Below, piece by piece: positions 48,601-60,600 of a stretch of 64,000 bases of DNA; position 1 is the stretch's first letter, and every line of letters begins with the position of its first letter. The position numbers and the translations under genes were made by a program. The DNA is taken from assembly GCA_948474755.1 (NCBI GenBank), contig CAOLHI010002537.1, positions 124,001 to 188,000 on the forward strand. The letters run 5' to 3'. The stretch is from Ctenosaura bakeri (lineage: Eukaryota; Chordata; Lepidosauria; Squamata; Iguanidae). The notes beneath the pieces were generated by a model. That model made no database searches and had not been told where the DNA came from. It saw only the letters and a program-made list of their open reading frames with translations.

Positions 48601-51600
48601 GAGGCCCGTCTGCCAACCAGAAGGCGTTGGGGTGGCTGGGGGTGGGGACGGAGAGGGCACGGGCAGCCCTGAGTCCTCCCTTGGCCAGACAGTGCTGGTG
48701 GGAGGGGCCTCCCCTGCCTGCCCGCCCTCCCTCCCTGCCCGTCTGCCTGTGGCTGGCCAGCACTGGGCCCAGGAGGAGGTGCCGGCATTCAGAGCAAGCG
48801 CTGCTGGCAGCGGCCCCGCAGGGACTCCCTTCGGGCACGGAGCCTCTGCTTCCTGCAGCCGCCACGATGGGAAAGTGGATGCCATTGTGGCTGACCCTCC
48901 CTTTGGGCACGGAGCCTCTGCTTCCTGCAGCCGCCACGATGGGAAAGGGATGCCATTGTGGCTGACCCTGACGGGAGCAGCCATACCCACACGGCCTGAG
49001 CAAGTGCGCGTGTGTCAGCATGTGAGCTTTGGCTGGCTGGGCAGAGGCGCCTGCTGGGGATGCCGGTGGCTTCATGGCCGCCTCTCCTTCCTCCTGGGAT
49101 GGTGCATGTACTGGATTCTGCCCTCCTGCTCTGTCAAAGGAGGGGACCCTCGTGGTGGGGTGCTGAGCTCAAGCGCCCTGTGGAAGGGAGTGCATGGGTT
49201 GAATTTGGGCCCCTTTCTGTTTCCTCAGAGCCAGCCAAGAGAGGGTGTGTGTGTGTGCGCACACTATATGTGCATGCTCAGGGCCTTTCCCCATGACCTT
49301 GGCCAAGGCTGTCCTGGGTTCCCTCGGAGTCTTTGTCAGGTGGGCCAGGCCAGGGGGCTGGGTGGATAGATGAACAGACAGATGCTGGGAGTGGGCAGGA
49401 AGGACCCTGGGGCCCCCGTGGCCTTTCCCTGCACTGCTTCTGCTGTGAGACCCGCAGGCCCCCTTTCTTCTCATCCCTTTTCTCCCCTCCGTAGCCCCCG
49501 GGGGAGGCTCGTGGTGGTGCCACGCGCCTTGGGGATGCCCTCCTTGTGGCCAGTCACTTACCTGCAGGCTTCTCTCCTGCCAGAGGTGAGTCGCACAGCC
49601 CAGCGCTTCTCCTCTGAGGGAGCCACCAACTTCAGCGTTTTCCAGGTGGACACGCACTCGCACATGCTCTACATTGGCGCCAAGGACGCCATCTTTGCCC
49701 TCCCCTTGGACTCCATTGCCCAGCGCCCCAAGAAGGTGCGGCTTCCCTCCCTGCTGGGGGTCCTGACGGGGGGGGGGTCTCTGGGGAAGAGTCTGCCTGT
49801 CCAGTGTTGGCCTGGGCTGCTCTCTAGGTGCCCCATGGTGGGAAACAGTCCCTCTCCTAAGGCATTGATTGGCCGGGGGACAGCACTGCCAGCGGACGGA
49901 CCGGCGAGGGCCCCTGTGCCGTTTGAGCTACTGGCAGCATAGAAGAGGCTGTTGTTGCTCGTTGCGTGATAGCGTACCAGTGCTCTCCCTTCTGGGCAGC
50001 CGTAAAAGGCCAGGAGCCCTTGCCAGGCTTCACTTTGGCAACCCTTTAGGGGAGCAGGGAAGGAGGGACGGGGGGAAGAGGCAGCCGAGGGGAGTGGGGG
50101 GGGGCTGCTTGATCCCAGCTGTTCCTACCAGGCAGCTCCACTGGGCGTGGGGTCCCCTGGACGCCTCCCAGCACCCTCCTGAGACAGCTCTGCTCTATAG
50201 GAGGGTTGGAGTAGTGGGGGCGGTGGCCTCAATTGCCTCCCCTGTCCTGGCCAGCTTCCAGAGTGGCCCATGGGGTGCGTGGGGCAGGAGACTGAGTCCT
50301 GCAGCAAGGCTGGGGGGCTAGCTGCATTTGCTTTCTCTCTTCTTTCAGATCTCCTGGACAGCCCCGAAGGCTCACCGGGATTCTTGCACTCAGAAGGGGA
50401 AGAAGCAGGCAAGTCCTGCTCCCTACCCCTGTCTCTGAGGGGGTAGGGGCTGGGGTTAACCATGGAAGGGAGGGGGCACTGAGATGAGGAGGGAACTCTT
50501 GGAGGCCCCCCTCCCCTTATCTTCCCAGAGGTGGGGGCTTCACGGTCCTGGTTGCCCTGTTTCATTCTTTCACTCCAGGGTGACCCGAGAGGCTGGGAGA
50601 CCACCCCCCAACTGTCCTGTTCTCTTTAGGGTCTAGGCTGGGGTCTGCCTCTCTCTCTTGGGGGCTGGGGCTGTCTGTGTCTTCAGTTCCTACTCACCCC
50701 AGAACGCCATTATCTGCCGACCACACTGCCAGTGGGCCTGATAGGCCCAGCGTGGCTCCTAGGGCTGAGTGCGGGGTTTCCTCACAACCTGGACTGTTTG
50801 GGGCCCCTCAGTGGTGAGCCGCTTCCTCTCCTCTCACCTTCTCCACCTCCCTGCCCCCAGGCTGAGTGCCAGAACTTCATCCGCATCCTGCAGTTTGCCA
50901 ATCAGAGCCACCTCTTTGTCTGCGGCACCTTCGCCTTTGATCCCCGGTGCGGTTACATTGTGAGTAGGGGGCTGGCCAGACATCCTGGCTGAGGTGCTCG
51001 CCTGGCAGCCTCCTGCCTCCCCTCCAGTCTTCCTGGCTGTGAGTGAGGTGGGGGGTCAGCCTCTCTTGCGGGTGGGCCTCCAGAAGGAGGGGCAGTTCCC
51101 CCTCCCTTCAGTGGGTAGTGACTGGCTGGCTCCCTGTGCCGGTGTCTCTTGCAGAAGCTGAGTGACCTCCGGGGCGTGGAGCACGTGGAGACCGGGAGAG
51201 GGCGCTGCCCCTTTGGGCCCCTCCAGCCCTCCACCGCTGTCATGGCAGGTATGCTGTCAGTGGGGTGTGGGCGCAGAGAGGGGTGTGTTTATTTTGGACA
51301 CATTGGGGGTCCCAGCAGAACACAAGGAAGACTTTGAGCTGCCTCTTCAGCTAGCCTCAAAGGCAGCCAGACCTTCCAGACCCCCGTCATATAGTGGTCC
51401 CCCACTCTTTAGATGGCGCCCTCTATGTGGCCACAGTCGGGAACTTCCTAGGAACTGACCCGCTCATCTCCAGAGCCACTGGGGGTCCTTCAGAAGTCAT
51501 CCGGACAGACAACTCCATGACATGGCTGAATGGTGAGCTGCAGAGACGGGATGGCCAGGCTTGGTGCCCTCCCTGCCAGGTGGATCAGCTGGCAGAGCGG

Positions 51601-54600
51601 CCGTGGGGATCCAGGGGGGCTCGGGGGTGTTTGAAGCTGGCTACTGCTGAGTCTATACTTATCCTCCTGGTCTCTCTCCTTTCCTTGCTGGCGTAGATCC
51701 GGAGTTTGTTGCCTCAGCCTTCCTGCGGGAGGGGAAGGATGGTGAGGATGACAAGATCTATTTTTTCTTCACGGAGACGGCTCGTGAGTACGACTTCTAC
51801 GAGAAGGTGAAGGTGGCACGCATTGCCCGTGTCTGCAAGGTGGGCTGAGGATCATGGCGAGTGTGTTGTGGGGGGGGGACTGGGGGCCCTCGGGGCCCTT
51901 TTGATTCATAAGGTTGCTCTGCTGGGAAGCTGGCACCCCTCATTTGTGCTGTAGAGTTGCTGCTGCTTTTCTATGTGTGAGGGTGGTGGGGTGGAGGAGA
52001 CGGCGGCCCCCCTTTTCCATGTGTGGAGTCCACCCTCCCTCTCCTTCCCGTTGGGGCCTCTTGGCTTTTTGCTGGGGTCCCTTTCTCTGCCCCCGCCTGA
52101 GCCTCTGCCAAAGGGGCTCCTCATTCGGGCTGTGCTGCCCCTCCACAGTGCCAATATTAATTCCCACTGGCCTTGCAGGGCGACCTGGGCGGCCAAAAGA
52201 CGCTGCAGAAGCGGTGGACCACGTTCTTGAAGGCGCAGCTTCTCTGCTCGGATCCCAAAAGCGGCACCATCTTCAATATCCTGAGAGATGCAGTTGCTCT
52301 GTCAGCCCCAGATGCCACGTGGAATGCCACAGTCTTCTATGGGGTCTTTGCCGCCCAGGGGTAAGGGAGCCTTGACGGGGCTCATGGTTTCTCATGAGAA
52401 GGGGACTTGCAGGCCTCCCCACTGCTCTGAAGAACCTCTCAGTGTGGATAAGGGGAATGTCATTCAGATGGGGGGAAGGGACAAGTGGGCAGTAGACCCC
52501 AGTGACACCCCGCTGAGGAAGCATGGGGTGGGGGCCCCAGTTTTCCCAAGGGCAAGATGAGGGAGGGTGTGTGGTTGCACACCAGTGCCAAGGAAGACGC
52601 TGTGCCTGACTGAAAGGGGTCCCACTGGCCCCGTGCCCACCCTGCCAGGAAGCCCTCAAGTAGGAGAGGAGGGCAGAAGACTCTTCCCTGTTACCTGGCC
52701 TCTGAACGTGGACGCTCTGTTTCCGTTGTTTTCGTTAGCGGCCAGCTGCGACCACCAGATTGTCCACATGCTTTCCTCTCCTGGGCTTGTGGGTCTCGGC
52801 AGCCGAGAGGGAAGATGGGAGTTGCACTTCACCAGTTTTTGGAGAGCTGTGTGTTTCTTGCAGTCCCTGCACCCTGGCAGACATGATGGGAGGATCTGTG
52901 TGTGGGGCAGGCAACAGGAGGGCTGGGGCCCAGAGGTTGCCTGGCTCAGACTGGCCACTGCTGGGGTTGGGGTGAGGGAGAGGAGTCAGAAGGCCGTGCA
53001 CCACCCCTGCCCCTGAGGGTGACTCTGAGCAGCCCCCCATGGGCTGAGCAGTGAAGTCTGCCCCCTTGCAGGAGGGAGGAGAGCGGCTCGGCCATCTGTG
53101 CCTACAGCATGGAGGCTGTCCAGAGAGCCATGGACGGGCGCTTCAAGGAATTCCGGAGGGAGTGCGACAAGTGGACTCGTGTCACACAGAGCGACGTGCC
53201 ACACCCACGGCCAGGGGCGGTAAGGGTGTGATTGGGTGGGTGGGCAGACTATGTGGATCCACCTCTTGGGCCTACAGAGGGCAGATCTCCTGGTGGAAGC
53301 GGGGCTCCTTCTGCCAGGGCCCTGATGGCGTCCCTCTCCTCACCTCCCGGCAGTGCGTGACCAGCAGCATGAAAGCAGAGGGGATTGGGTCCTCACTGGC
53401 CCTCCCTGATCGTGTCCTGACCTTTGTGCGTGACCACCCCCTCATGGATGAGCCGGTCCTCCCCCTGGACAACGCACCGGTCCTGGTTGTGCCAGGGACA
53501 CGCTACCTGCGGCTGGCTGTTCACCAGGTGGCTGCCGTCTCCGGCCACGAACACCACGTTCTCTACCTGGGGACAGGTGAGGCTCGGGTGGGCAGATTGG
53601 AAGGGGGGCAGTCATCTTGTGGAACTCCCCATGGATCGGTTGGGGGACACGCAAGCCCGTCCTTGGGTCACAGGGGAGCCCGGCGCTGCTTCTACCATCC
53701 TCATGGTTCTTCTGCCTCTCTCCCCACCAGAGGATGGGCACATCCACAAGGCTGTGAGGATTGGCTCCCATCTCTCCCTCCTTGAGGACCTCCATCTCTT
53801 TGCGGAGCCACAGCCTGTCCGGAATCTGCAGCTCCACCAGGTGAGGGAGAGTCAGAGTCAGAAAGTTACTTTCCAAAAAGTAATTTGTCCTCATCACTTG
53901 TTGAAACATTCAGAGGTCATTGAACTACAGTGCATATTGGCAGTGCTTTCCACTAGAGGCTTGTTGCTTTTTTATCCTTTTTTGTGGAAGGGAAAAGAGA
54001 AGATTTCATATAAACAATAAGAGAGGGAAAAAATCCTTAAGACCCCAAGGACCCCATAATAAGTAGTTAGGAGGCATTATTTGGCAGCCCAGTGAACTTG
54101 TTTTGTTCCCACTTTTCATGATACTGTTGAGATCAAGAGCTGGCGAAAGAAAATAGCATGGAACGTTTGCGGCCTTGGTTCCATTTATGCACGCCATGCG
54201 CACGGCCACCCTCGGACCATCCTGACTATTCCCTTTTCTGTTTTTGCTGATGAAGTGGAGAGCCATTCCTCCTTTTTTCTTTCCCTGCCAGCACTTTTCT
54301 TTTCATTTCTTCTTCCCAAGTCACTTTGTCTTTTAGCTGCAGTCTGCTCCGTGCCTGTTTATACGTGAGTAATTGCCACTGAACTCAACAGTACTTAATT
54401 CTGAATATTTGTTTATGCCGTGTTCTGGAAGAAAGGTGCGTCATTTTATATCAAAGGTTTGAAGTCTTCTTCACATGTTTGGAGATGCGAGTAAGGAGTG
54501 GTGGGTGGGCTCTGGTCCCCCTTTTGTGTGCCACTTGGTTTCTCATCCTGCCACTGATCCTATACCTATTTCCCCAGGAGTAAGCCCCAGGGAATTCAGT

Positions 54601-57600
54601 GGTCCCTTGTTTCTTTGTCTCAGGAAAATGTGCCCATGATCGTGTCCAAGGTACGGGTGTGACATGCTTGTGCCTGGCGTCTCCGGCAGTGGGGGGAGAA
54701 TACGGTCACCCTCTTTCTCTTTGTAAGAGGGGAAAAGCGTTTGGTTTTTCAAGGCAGCCACTTTGAAAGTTCTGCGCTGGGGGCTTCTTTGCACCAAAGC
54801 CAACAAAATGCCATGGGTGGTGGAGATGGTGGAGGACAACTGAAACCCTCTACCGCAAACAAAAGAGTACCAAGAAAAAGAGGTAGGCCCCCCCCGCGTT
54901 TTTCGAAACAGCTGCTGCTTCTGTTGTGGTCATTGGCATCAGTTTCTGTCATGTTTTTTCCTTAGGTTGCAACTCAAGGTGACTTACAAAAATTTTAAAA
55001 TATTATTATAAGGATAAAACCAGGCAAATCAGAGAAGTTAAAAAGAGAATGACAATCCAAACAATTAAAACCAGATTAAAGCAGAATAGAACAGTCTTTC
55101 CTTGTCTGCTCAAAAGAACTAGTGAGGGTGCCAGTATGACTCCTCTTCTCGGAAGGGAGTTCCGGAGCCAGGGCAGCCCTGCGCACCCCCCGTCCCCATC
55201 CTCCAGTCAATGTCCCCAGTGAGGGTTGGGGGGCAGAGAGGAGGGCTTCTCAGTGGGGCTCAGAGCACGGGGAGGTTTGTACAGGAGAACATAGTCCTTT
55301 GCATATCATAAAATCATAGAAATGTAGAGTTGGAAGAGACCCCCGGGGCCATCCAGTCCAACCCCCTGCCAAGAAGGAACACCCTCAAAGTCCTCCCAAC
55401 AGATGGCCGTCCAGACTCTGCTTAAAAACCTCCAAGGAAGGAGACTCCACTACACTCTGAGGCAGCAGATTCCACTGCTGGACAGCCCTGACCGCCAGGA
55501 AGTTCTTCCTGAGGTTCAGGTGGAATCTCCTTTCCTGCAGCTTGAATCCATTGCTCCTTGTCCTGGTCTCTGGAGCAGCAGAAAACAAGCCCTCTCCTTC
55601 CACTATGTGGCATCCCTTCAAATATTTAAACATGGCTATCATGTCCCCTCTCAACCTTCTCTTCTGCAGACTAAAAATACCCAGCTCTCTAAGTCTATCC
55701 TCATAGGGCTTCATGGCTTCCAGGCCTCTCACCATTTTGGTCGTCCTCCTCTGGACTTGCTCCAGCTTGTCAATATCCTTCTTTACTTGGGGTGCCCAGA
55801 ACTGGGTACAGTATTCAAGATGAGGTCTAACCAAAGCAGAGTAGAGTGGTACCAGTAGCCCTTGATCTAGACACCATACTCCTATTGATGCAGTTGAGAA
55901 TTGCATTGGTTTTCTTGGCTGCCGCATCACACTGCTGACTCATGTTCAGCTTGTGATCTATTAAGACTCCAAGGTCCCTTTCACACGTACTGCTATCCAG
56001 CCACGTGTCCCCCATCCTGTATTTCTGTATTCCATTTTTTCTACCTAAGTGTAGGACCTTACACTTCTCTCTGTTGAATTTCATTTTGTTCGCCTTGGCC
56101 TAGCTCTCCAATCTATCCAGGTCATTTTGAATTTTGATCCTGTTCTCTGGCATATTAGCAACCCCTCCCAATTTGGTGTCATCTGCAAATTTGATGAGCT
56201 TGCCCTCTATTCCTTCATCCAAGTCGTTGATAAAAATATTGAACAGCACTGGGACCAGGACAGAACCCTGTGGCACCCCTCTAGTCACTTCTCTCCAGGA
56301 TGAGAAGCAGCCATTCGTGATCAGCCTTTGGGTTTGGTTACAAATCCACCAGCCAGTAGCCCTGTCCAGCCCACATTTTACTCGCTTCTTTGCAAGAATG
56401 TCATGGGGAACTTTGTCGAAGGCCTTCCTGAAATCGAGATATGCTACATCCACAGCATTCCCTTCCATCTATCAAGCTAGTAACTCCATCATAAAAAGAG
56501 ATAAGATTAGTCTGGCATATGACTTATTTTTGAGAAATCCATGTTGACTTCTCGTGATTACCGCGTCGCTTTCTAAGTGATTAGAAACTGACTGCTTAAT
56601 GATCTGCTCCAGGATCTTTCCGGGCACTGATGTCAGGCTGACTGGGCGATAATTATTTGGGTCCTCTTTTTTTCCCTTCTTGAAGATGGGGATAACCTTT
56701 GCTCTCTTCCAGTCTGCTGGAACTTCTCCTGTCCTCCAAGATTTCTCAAAGATTATAGCAAGCGGTTCCGAAATGACCTCTGCCAGCTCTTTTAATGTCC
56801 TAGGATGCAATTCATCCGGCCCTGGAGACTTGAATTCATCCAGTGTGGCCAGGTATTCCTGTACCACCTCTCTACCTATTATGTGCCTCATTTCCCCTGC
56901 TTCCCAACCGCCAGGTTGAGTGCTTGTATCCTTCTGGGAAAAAACCGAGGCAAAGAAGGTGTTAAGTAGTTCTGCCTTTTCTCTTCCCCCTGTGAGTAAT
57001 TCCCCATCTTCTCTGCACAGCGACCCTACTGTCTCCTTCTTTTTCCTTTTGCTGCGGACATATTTAAAAAAGCCCTTTTTGTTGTTTTTATTGTCTCTGG
57101 CCACCCTAAGTTCATTCTGTGCTTTAGCCTTCCTGACCTCCTCCCTGCATCTCCTGGCTACTTGCTTAAATTCTTCTTTGGTGGTTTCCCCCTTCTTCCA
57201 TTTCCTATACATGCTTCTCTTAACACTCAGCTCAGCTGAGAGTTCTTTAGTCAACCATTCTGGTTTCTTCAGAGGCCTTCCATTTTTCCTCCTTACTGGC
57301 ACAGTTTTAGACTTCAGTATCTCCTTTTTAAGGAACTCCCATGCCTCCTGAACTCCTTTCCCTTTCACTGTTCCTGACCACGGAATTCCAGCCAGCAGCT
57401 CCCTAAGTTTACAGAAGTCCGCTTTTTTAAAATCTAAGATGAGTGTCTGGCTACACTTCTCTTCTCCTTCCCACTGAATGCCAAATCCCAACTGGGCATG
57501 GTCACTCCCCCTAAAGATCCAACCACTTCTACCTCATTCACAAGGTCAGCGTAACGGTGACCTGAACCATATGGGGTTTTATAGGAGAAAACCAGTGCTT

Positions 57601-60600
57601 TGAACTGTGCCTGGAAATGGAGTGGCAGCCAGTGGAGCTGTTGCAACAGTCTTTATCTGATTAACTGTCTTTATTTAATTAACGTGTATATTGTCTTTCT
57701 CCCATGACTGGAACCCAAGGAGGCACCATGATGATTCCTATAGAATAGGAATAAGAACAAAATAAGTTATAATATGAAAATGTTAGTGAATGGAGAACAG
57801 TTTGAAAAGCACTGCCATTAAAACAATAGAAATGTGAAGAGAGCACAGACCCATTAAAAGTCCTTTGGTAATACGGTGTTGTCAGCTGTCAGTGGGTGTT
57901 GTGGCAATGGACTGCCGAAGGTCAACTTTCCCTAGCGAGCTAGCTTTGTGCATGCAGTGATATGAAGGAATGACTTTGGCAGTTCAGTCCTTGCCATGCT
58001 TATTCAGAAGGAAGTACTGCTGAGTTCAGTTGGGTTTATTTCCAAGTGAACAAGGGCAGGATTGTAACCCCAAGCTTTATTGAACCCTTGAGCACAGGGC
58101 GAGGAGTGGGCAGGAACAGACTAAAAATGCAGTGTATTGTTGGTTTCTTGGAAAGGTTATGAACAGCAATAAGGATTAATGTAACAAATTATTAGCACTG
58201 CTGCTGTTTTGCCGGCCAAAAAGTTCACCAGTGATTAGGGAAATAAATTAGGCCTTTAAAAAAACCCTGAGCGTTCCTAGCTTTGGGAGGCAGGAAGGCT
58301 CTGGGAAGCAGCTGTCAGAGAACAGGAACTCTGGGGACCATGCTTGATGCCTCCCCAGAGCTGCCTGTGCTACTTCCGTCTGCGCTGGCCTCTGGCTGCT
58401 CTCCCCTTCTCCCAAGGAAGGTGGGAGCCTGTGCGCTACTGGCTTTGCCGGCTCCTGACTTTTCTGCTACCTTTTTGGAAGTGAGGGAGGGCTTAGCTCC
58501 CTTGGTCTCCGTGTTTCAGCCTTGGTGTCTGTTCCTCCAGTTACAGACCCTGTGGGAGTCTGATGGTGCTGGCAGTTTTGGAGAAGGATGGGGAGATCAG
58601 GATGGGGGCCTTAGGGTGCGCAGAAGCTCTTGTGTTCAGGGTGGTAGACATCTGCCTGGCAGATCAGGCTTATAGCCTGTTTCTATCCCCATTTGTCATA
58701 ACTCTCACCTTTTCCTTCTCACAACTATCAGGAAGCCACATAATTGTCTTACCAGTTTTGTTTTAACTTACGTGCCAAATCGATTTTGGTCATACATGGG
58801 GAGAAAAACAGGATGTATGTTAAATAAAAATGAATAAAAATTAGATGGGAATCGTGTGAAACTGGCCACTCTCCCCTTGCCTCTTAGCAGGCTCTCCTCC
58901 TCGCTCTGTTGTTCATCCCTGGTTGGCGCTTCCATCGGCCACCGTCCTCCTCTGAAAAACGAACGCTGGGCCAGTGAGGCAGCAGGGCCCTGCCTGGCTG
59001 CTTTTGCCTAGACTTGGCTGAGCGTTACTGCGTGATGAGGAGGAAGATGGTAGCTCTAAGGTGGAGGATGGGAGTGAAATTGCCAGTGGGATGGCACCTT
59101 TGTGGAGAAATCCCTTGGAGGAATCAACTCAAGGACATGGGGTGCTTCAGTGGTTGCGTGGTGTGCTCAGAATGTGGCTCCATTTGCCCCCGGTGCCCTG
59201 AGACTGGCCATGGCAACGCCTTTCCAGCCACCACCCCACCCACCCCCTGAAAGGCTGTCTGTCAAAAGTGACCTCTCCATGAGTGGGCGAGCAGCCCAGG
59301 GCAGGGGATCCACCAGTACTGCTTGCAGAGAGGCAGAAGGTGCCCCCTCCCTGCCACCTCCGATTCATGCCTGTGCTTGTGCCCACCTTCCTTTTTGTGT
59401 GCTTTTCTGGCTTTTCCAGAACTGGCTGTACGTGACTTCTGACACAGAGGTGACCCAAATTGCCACATCCACCTGCCACGCATACAGGACCTGCCAGGAC
59501 TGCATCCTTTCCAGAGACCCTGCTTGTGCCTGGAGCCGGGACCTGGGGGCCTGCCGGGACCACCACGGACAGGCTGGGTAAGTAATGTGGCTCTCTGGGG
59601 CAGAAGGCTCGGCATGCAGGTCAGGCTCAAGCTCGGCCAGGAAGGGGCTGCGAGGAAGAGGCCCACCTGCAGGCTGTCAGAATTGCAGCTGAGCTCTCTG
59701 GAAAGGGACGGGATGGGCGTGCTTGGCACAGAGCAGCCAGGGGTTAGGGGCTTTGTCTTGACTCTTGCCTGCCCAGAGTGGGGAATGCCTTCTCTTTCCC
59801 AGCAGCAGGGGCTGCCTCCACTGCCCATCCATTACTCTTTCTGCTTCTTCTCAGTCTCATCCAGGATATGGCCACGGCGAATGTGCTGGCATTGTGTCCC
59901 TTGGAGAAAACAGGTAAGTGGGAGCAAGTGCAGGATTTCCACCCAAGAGCCCAGCTGTGCAAGTGATGACCTGCCCCTGGGGCTCCTCTGCTTCACTGGG
60001 GATGGGGATGGCCAGGAGCCTTGAATAGTGAGAGGGGGTTGGAGGAAGGTGTGGGGACATGATGTTGGAGGGAGGGTTGAGAGGGGGTGGTATCTGTCTG
60101 TCTGTCCTTAAGAGTAGGCTGGATGGAGACTGGAGCATTCCTGAACCACAGATGGACCGGTTTTCCTGCCAACCCTGACCTGACTTCCAGACCCCCCCCC
60201 ATCTGCCACCCCAACACTTTGCCTACTTTGGAAGCCCCAGGAGTGGGTGTTCACCTTTTAAATGGGACATCTCCCCCTGCACAGTTCAACATAAAAAATT
60301 AACCATTTATTGAAACTAGGAGTTGGATGCTTGGCTATTTCAAAGAGTGATCTTTGATTTTGTTAGAAAGCTAGTATTTTGCTCACCTCTGCTGTGCGCG
60401 AACACACAGTGTATCTATGTTGCCATGCCAGACTCTGCCAGAACTCAGTGGTTCTCTGGTGTCACTGGGGGAGCCCTTCCTAAAATCTTACTGCCTCGCC
60501 CCCAGAGCAGGCAAGGAACTTCCTGGAAACCATCATGGATTTAGCCCAAAGCCACGAGGATGCCAAACAGGGCAGGTGGTGGCCCCAGCTAAGCGTCAGG

